DNA of 64,000 nt from Proteiniclasticum sp. (GTDB lineage Bacteria; Bacillota; Clostridia; Clostridiales; Clostridiaceae): contig NZ_DOPX01000019.1 of assembly GCF_003514505.1 (NCBI RefSeq), forward strand, positions 1 through 64,000, read 5' to 3'. Under the pieces are notes generated by a model. It was not told where the DNA came from and did no database searches. It saw only the letters and a program-made list of their open reading frames with translations. Of this stretch, positions 60,118-64,000 are shown in pieces. Made by a program: the position numbers and the translations under genes. Each line of letters begins with the position of its first letter. The stretch's first letter is position 1.

Positions 60118-60825
60118 ATGTCAACACATATTGGTGCTAAAAAAGGCGATATCGCAAAAACAATACTGCTTCCAGGAGATCCGCTTCGTGCAAAATACAT
60201 TGCAGAAACATTCCTGGAGAATCCGAAACAGTTCAACGAAGTACGGGGAATGCTTGGTTTTACTGGAACATATAAAGGGGTGGAAGTATCTGTCATGGGT
60301 ACTGGAATGGGTATACCATCCATCTCCATTTATGTGCATGAACTGATACATGAGTATGGTGTAAAGAACCTTATGAGAGTAGGCAGCTGTGGCGCCATGC
60401 AGGAGCATGTGAAGATCAGAGATGTGATTCTTGCAAGCTCAGCATCCACCACCTCATCCATCAACAAAAACCGTTTTAGAGGCATGGACTTTGCTGCCAC
60501 TGCAAGTTTTGAACTTCTTTACAAGGCCCATGAAAGTGCAAAAGGTCTAGGCATAGATGTTCATGTAGGAAATGTATTAAGCTCTGACATTTTTTATGAT
60601 ACAACAGGTGCGACAAAACTTTTCATGGACGCTGGAACTTTGGGCGTGGAGATGGAAGCAGCTGCACTATACACAGAGGCTGCTTTGGCTGGTGTGAATG
60701 CATTAACTCTTCTTACGGTCTCCGACAGTCTTATCACAGGGGAAGAAACCACAGCCCAGGAGAGACAGGAGACATTTAATGAAATGATGAAAATTGCACT
60801 GGAAACCGCTGTAGCCATGGCATAA
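60118..60825 (+). CDS. deoD: Purine-nucleoside phosphorylase, DeoD type
   Basis: This 235-residue hexameric phosphorylase accepts adenosine and guanosine. It has THIGAKKGDIAKTILLPGDP, MGTGMGIPSISIY, RVGSCGAMQ, GVEMEAAALY and the active-site TVSDSLITGEETTA. GGAGGG precedes ATG 60118. It complements PunA at 31 kb. It is monocistronic with a terminator at 60889. Confidence 0.95.
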   Translation: MSTHIGAKKGDIAKTILLPGDPLRAKYIAETFLENPKQFNEVRGMLGFTGTYKGVEVSVMGTGMGIPSISIYVHELIHEYGVKNLMRVGSCGAMQEHVKIRDVILASSASTTSSINKNRFRGMDFAATASFELLYKAHESAKGLGIDVHVGNVLSSDIFYDTTGATKLFMDAGTLGVEMEAAALYTEAALAGVNALTLLTVSDSLITGEETTAQERQETFNEMMKIALETAVAMA

Positions 60826-60888
60826 TTCCCTGGCGGTATCCATGAAGTGGGTATTGCTAAAGTGTCCGTTGCGACGGAATCAGAATCG

Positions 60889-60915
60889 GAGAGGGAGAAA
60901 TCCCTCTCTTTTATT
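60889..60915 (+). terminator. Intrinsic terminator of deoD
   Basis: GAGAGGGA-GAAA-TCCCTCTC with TTTTATT, a perfect 8-bp stem with a GAAA tetraloop. Confidence 0.93.
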
Positions 60916-60988
60916 CGATAATTATTTATTGATTAACAATAAATAATGTGATAAGATATGTTCATAAAGGTAAAAGTGAGGTATCCAA

Positions 60989-61465
60989 ATGAAAAGAATG
61001 AGTATTCCCCTGTTCCAGATCGGCGTATTATTTATCACCTTATGTATCCTGCTTCTCTGTGTTTTCTGGCTTCCCGATACCGCGGCATTTTTTGCGGAAG
61101 ATGCACCGGAGTATGCCTATCTCAGATATCCGCTTCTCTTTGGCATTTATCTTACCGTACTCCCATTTCTCTTTGCCATTGTGGAAGGACTGAAGCTCAG
61201 CAGAAGAGTGGCCATCAATGATGCTTTTTCACTCAAGTCTGTGAACCATCTGAAAAACATCAAAAGATCCGCTTTTCTAATTACAGTGATGTATTTTACT
61301 GGGTTTGTGGTGCTGCTGCAGCTTGTGGATCTCAGCCCGGGAATCGGTCTCTTGGGTATCCTGATCATGCTGGCCTCTATGATGATTGGTCTTATTGCAG
61401 GCATTTTGGAGGAGCTTCTGAGAAAAGCGCTGGAAATCAAAGAAGAAAATGATCTCACTGTGTAA
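60989..61465 (+). CDS. DUF2975 membrane protein
   Basis: The 158-residue protein has four hydrophobic segments and the DUF2975 pattern: N-terminal helix, short extracytoplasmic loop, helix, FSLKSVNHLKNIKRSAF, and two C-terminal helices ending EELLRKALEIKEENDLTV. It is followed after 14 nt by a small Xre-type HTH gene, the usual pair for this family. GAGGT lies upstream. Function is unknown; such pairs are thought to be a membrane protein and its regulator. Confidence 0.82.
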   Translation: MKRMSIPLFQIGVLFITLCILLLCVFWLPDTAAFFAEDAPEYAYLRYPLLFGIYLTVLPFLFAIVEGLKLSRRVAINDAFSLKSVNHLKNIKRSAFLITVMYFTGFVVLLQLVDLSPGIGLLGILIMLASMMIGLIAGILEELLRKALEIKEENDLTV

Positions 61466-61479
61466 GGAGGGGGAAATTT

Positions 61480-61680
61480 ATGCCAATTATTGTGAATTTG
61501 GATGTGATGCTTGCCAAAAGGAAAATGAGCGTCACAGAACTTTCTGAAAAGGTGGGGATCACCTTAGCCAATGTTTCCAATCTGAAAACCGGAAAAGCCA
61601 AAGCCATCAGATTCTCCACATTGGAAGCCATCTGTAAAGCATTGGAATGCCAACCTGGAGATATATTAGAATACAGATAA
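61480..61680 (+). CDS. Xre family transcriptional regulator (YozG-like)
   Basis: A 66-residue single-domain Cro/CI-type HTH: PIIVNLDVMLAKRKMSVTEL, SEKVGITLANVSNLKTGKAK and AIRFSTLEAICKALECQPGDILEY. AAGGAGGGGG precedes the ATG. It forms a two-gene unit with the DUF2975 protein and may autoregulate that unit. Confidence 0.9.
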   Translation: MPIIVNLDVMLAKRKMSVTELSEKVGITLANVSNLKTGKAKAIRFSTLEAICKALECQPGDILEYR

Positions 61681-61821
61681 CTATGAAAAATATGGATGAG
61701 ATTCCATGAGTCTAAAGGAAATAGGGAAGATGATGAAAGAATATTGAGCTTTTTCTTCTATTTTTCCTTTGACATTTCATATCGTGATATTCTATACTGG
61801 ACATAATCAATCAACTGAATA

Positions 61822-61997
61822 ATACATGAGGTGCTTTTGTGTAGCAGCAAAAGCTTAAAAGGGAAAGAGGTTAGATTCCTCTACAGCCCCCGCTACTGTG
61901 TACAGGGATGAAATCTTCAATACCCACTGGATCATTGATCCGGGAAGGGGAAGAGAGTAAAGAGATCTGTAAGTCAGGAGACCTGCCTTGTTGTATG
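61822..61997 (+). ncRNA. Cobalamin riboswitch (aptamer)
   Basis: The conserved blocks appear in order: AAAGGGAAAGAGG, CAGCCCCCGCTACTGTG, CCACTGG, CGGGAAGGGG, and the B12 box AGTCAGGAGACCTGCC. P1 can form between ATACATGAGG (61822) and CCTTGTTGTAT (61986). A terminator lies 50 nt downstream and cobB begins after it, so cobB, the CblT-like gene and the following gene are expected to be shut off by cobalamin. Confidence 0.95.
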
Positions 61998-62048
61998 GAT
62001 ACTGCGAGAGCTTCGGTGGGAAGTTCGTGCGTTTTTATTTTGCCTGAA

Positions 62049-62079
62049 AACACACGGATTTCCGTGTGTTATTTTTTTT
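62049..62079 (+). terminator. Terminator of cobalamin riboswitch
   Basis: AACACACGG-ATTT-CCGTGTGTT followed by ATTTTTTTT, directly upstream of the cobB Shine-Dalgarno (AAGGAGGG). Confidence 0.9.
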
Positions 62080-62095
62080 ATAAGGAGGGAAAAGC

Positions 62096-63478
62096 ATGCA
62101 TCATATGGTCATTGCTGCCATTTCAAGCAGCTCTGGAAAAACTGCCGTAACCATGGGGATTTTGGCAGCACTGAAGGAGAGAGGGTTTTCCGTACAGCCC
62201 TTTAAGATCGGGCCGGATTTCATTGATCCGTCTTTTCAGAAAAAAGCATCCGGAAAGGTAAGCCATAATCTGGATCTTTTTATGATGGGTAAAGACGGGA
62301 TACGCGATGTGTTCCAAAAAGCCAGTGAACATAGTGATATTTCTGTGGTGGAAGGCGTCATGGGTCTTTATGACGGCAGCGGGATCGCATCCATGGAGGG
62401 CAGCACTGCATCGGTTGCAAAGCTCTTGTCCATTCCGGTAATCCTGGTTTTGGATGCGAAAGCCATGTCCAAAACTGCAGCAGCGGTGGTTCTTGGTATA
62501 AAAGAGTTTGATCAGGATGTGAATCTCAGAGGGGTTATCCTGAACCGCGTGTCTTCAGCCCGGCATTATGAGCTCATCGAAAGCAGCATAGTGGAGAAAA
62601 CAGGGGTTCCCTGTCTTGGATACCTGCCAGAGGATCCTGTCATGGAATTTCAGTCCAGGCACTTGGGTCTTCAGCTGGATCCCCTTTACGAGCGCGGAAT
62701 CAGCGAAAAGATTGCAAACATGGGCAGGTTTGTTGAAATGCATCTGAACCTTTCAGATCTTCTAGACCTGACCCTAAAAGAATCGGACGCAATAAAGGCG
62801 GAGCATCCCATAGAGGAGAAAAAACAGAAGAAGGATCCGCTGCGGCTCGGCATCGCAGAGGATGAAGCTTTCAGCTTTTATTACGAGGATAATCTGAAAC
62901 AGCTGCGACATAAGGGAGTTCAGCTGATTCCCTTCAGTCCTCTGAGAGACAAGCGGTTGCCTGAGCGCTTGGATGGTCTGTACTTCGGAGGCGGGTTTCC
63001 AGAGCTTCATCTGCGTGAGCTTGTGGAGAACAGCTTCCTACGTGAAGAAATCCGTAGGAAGCTGGAACAGGGAATGCCAGCCTTTGCGGAGTGTGGGGGG
63101 TACATGTACCTGACTCAGGGCATCAGAGACAAGGACGGGACCTTCCATGAAATGGTGGGCTTTTTCGAAGGATCCAGTGAAATGACGGATACACTGCAAA
63201 GATTCGGCTACACAAGCATCCGCATCGGTTCTTATGAGATGAAAGGTCACGAGTTTCATCATTCCCGGTGGGTGGGACAAGAAGAGAAAGAACAGGAATT
63301 CTTATGCATAAAACATTTTGGCAGCCGGGATGAAAGATATCGTACGGGTCAGAAGAAAAACAACTGCTACGGTTCTTATGTGCACATTCACTTACGGAGC
63401 TGCAGCGAAATAGTAGAGTCCATGGCACAACACTTAACAAAATGGAGGAATCAGAATGAAAACCCGATCTGCCGTTAA
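62096..63478 (+). CDS. cobB: Cobyrinate a,c-diamide synthase
   Basis: The 460-residue CobB/CbiA amidates the a and c carboxylates of cobyrinic acid using glutamine and ATP. The N-terminal dethiobiotin-synthetase-like domain has ISSSSGKTAVTMGIL, FKIGPDFIDPSF and VEGVMGLYDG; the C-terminal class I glutaminase domain has FGGGFPELHL, the nucleophile Cys in FAECGGYMYL and a SYVHIHL His. AGGAGGG precedes ATG 62096. It is first after the riboswitch and overlaps the next gene by 23 nt. Confidence 0.94.
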   Translation: MHHMVIAAISSSSGKTAVTMGILAALKERGFSVQPFKIGPDFIDPSFQKKASGKVSHNLDLFMMGKDGIRDVFQKASEHSDISVVEGVMGLYDGSGIASMEGSTASVAKLLSIPVILVLDAKAMSKTAAAVVLGIKEFDQDVNLRGVILNRVSSARHYELIESSIVEKTGVPCLGYLPEDPVMEFQSRHLGLQLDPLYERGISEKIANMGRFVEMHLNLSDLLDLTLKESDAIKAEHPIEEKKQKKDPLRLGIAEDEAFSFYYEDNLKQLRHKGVQLIPFSPLRDKRLPERLDGLYFGGGFPELHLRELVENSFLREEIRRKLEQGMPAFAECGGYMYLTQGIRDKDGTFHEMVGFFEGSSEMTDTLQRFGYTSIRIGSYEMKGHEFHHSRWVGQEEKEQEFLCIKHFGSRDERYRTGQKKNNCYGSYVHIHLRSCSEIVESMAQHLTKWRNQNENPICR

Positions 63479-63974
63479 CACACCTAAGCATATCGCTCTA
63501 GCTGGTCTTCTTATTGCACTTTCCTACGTAGGCGCTTTTCTGAAGCTTCAGGGAACCATTGCCTTGGATGCTCTTCCCGCTTTTTTTGGCGCAATCTTTC
63601 TTGGCCCTTTCTACGGAGGCATCATAGGAGCCTTAGGGCACTTCTTTACTGCGCTCTTCAGTGGGTTTCCATTATCTTTCCCCCTTCATGTTCTGATATC
63701 TCTTCTGATGATGGGGACAGTTCAAGTGTTTGGGGTACTGTATCAAAAAGGCCAGAGAGTCCTTGCAGCAGCTGCTGGTATTATCCTCAATGGACCAGTA
63801 TCTCTTCTGGTCCTCTCGGTGGTTTCCAGCTTTATCGGCCTGCCCTTTCACGGGAAATGGATGTTTTTCAGCCTGGTCGTTCCCCTTAGCGCAGCTTCAG
63901 CTGTGAATATTCTGGGGGCAATTCTCATATGGAATCTTCTTCTAAAGAGGAAACTGAAGGAGAGAAGCTTATGA
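63456..63974 (+). CDS. ECF transporter S component, CblT-like
   Basis: This 172-residue membrane protein has about five or six hydrophobic segments and the S-subunit pattern: basic N-terminus, ALAGLLIALSYVGAFLKL, a Gly-rich FFGAIFLGPFYGGIIGALGH and a C-terminal helix. TGGAGG precedes ATG 63456. Placement after a cobalamin riboswitch and cobB, with a gene of the AIR-synthase type following, suggests CblT, the predicted importer of alpha-ribazole. The substrate is inferred from context only. Confidence 0.75.
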   Translation: MKTRSAVNTPKHIALAGLLIALSYVGAFLKLQGTIALDALPAFFGAIFLGPFYGGIIGALGHFFTALFSGFPLSFPLHVLISLLMMGTVQVFGVLYQKGQRVLAAAAGIILNGPVSLLVLSVVSSFIGLPFHGKWMFFSLVVPLSAASAVNILGAILIWNLLLKRKLKERSL

Positions 63975-64000
63975 AATGGCGGGACCTCACCTTAGTGGAT
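63971..64000 (+). CDS. Start of a further gene, possibly alpha-ribazole kinase CblS (partial)
   Basis: ATG at 63971 overlaps the stop of the preceding gene as ATGA, and ten codons (MKWRDLTLVD) are visible before the window ends. AGAGAAG lies upstream. The coupled start shows it belongs to the riboswitch operon. CblS is suggested because CblT and CblS genes commonly pair and CblS begins with a similar Arg-Asp-x-Thr-hydrophobic stretch; ten residues cannot prove it. Confidence 0.45.
   Translation, partial: MKWRDLTLVD

Overview
The window reads as a chromosomal segment of a low-to-moderate-GC, Gram-positive, amino-acid-fermenting anaerobe of the class Clostridia. The basis is gene order: the block efp - asp23 - nusB - folD - xseA - xseB - ispA - dxs - tlyA - nadK - argR - recN - spo0A is collinear with Clostridium chromosomes, and Gly/Lys/Glu-rich proteins, strong AGGAGG ribosome binding sites and spo0A agree. 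I infer a relative of Clostridiaceae such as Proteiniclasticum or Youngiibacter; sequence alone does not fix the genus. Almost all of the window is core housekeeping DNA in compact operons with overlapping starts and stops and good intrinsic terminators.

Layout. 1-2 kb: a cobalamin riboswitch on the minus strand drives a DUF4430 (transcobalamin-like) protein and an ECF transporter S component; a GNAT enzyme follows. 2.2-9.2 kb: sbcDC, a Spx/ArsC-like protein, a DUF3784/PH-like membrane protein, an M42 aminopeptidase and a SdpI-like protein. 9.3-12 kb (minus): a PfoR-type PTS IIC protein and rqcH. 12.2-16.9 kb: a comG-like pseudopilus operon (ATPase, inner-membrane protein, several pseudopilins) ending in aroK and interrupted by an internally deleted IS200/IS605 relic. 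17-28.6 kb: efp, asp23, nusB, folD, xseAB, ispA, dxs, tlyA, nadK, argR, recN, spo0A. 28.7-35 kb: nudF, a xerD-like recombinase with altered catalytic residues, deoB-punA-pdp nucleoside catabolism, scpAB.

35-50 kb: a lone class I terpene-synthase-like enzyme (minus), an H-NOX-chemoreceptor fusion whose haem pocket matches the O2-binding type, an RpiR regulator, gdhA, a BaiN/HI0933-type flavoprotein, aroH, ispH, rpsA, an ECF S component, a GNAT protein, and two minus-strand aminotransferases. 49-60 kb: miaB-mutS-mutL-miaA-hfq-ynbB, a CNNM/CorC protein, and lexA (minus). 60-64 kb: deoD, DUF2975 plus Xre regulator, then a second cobalamin riboswitch controlling cobB, a CblT-like ECF S component and the start of a probable cblS.

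The most notable points: (i) two sporulation loci that normally sit inside this block (spoIIIAA-AH between efp and asp23, spoIVB between recN and spo0A) are cleanly absent while spo0A is kept; (ii) a solitary terpene-synthase-like enzyme next to an oxygen-sensing chemoreceptor; (iii) FolD and XerD carry substitutions at catalytic positions; (iv) three genes (rqcH, nusB, the CNNM gene) have a hairpin inserted between a strong Shine-Dalgarno and the start codon; (v) an IS605 relic that has lost most of tnpB but keeps its right end, inside a pilus operon lacking a comGC-type major pilin. No CRISPR array, rRNA or tRNA gene was recognised.
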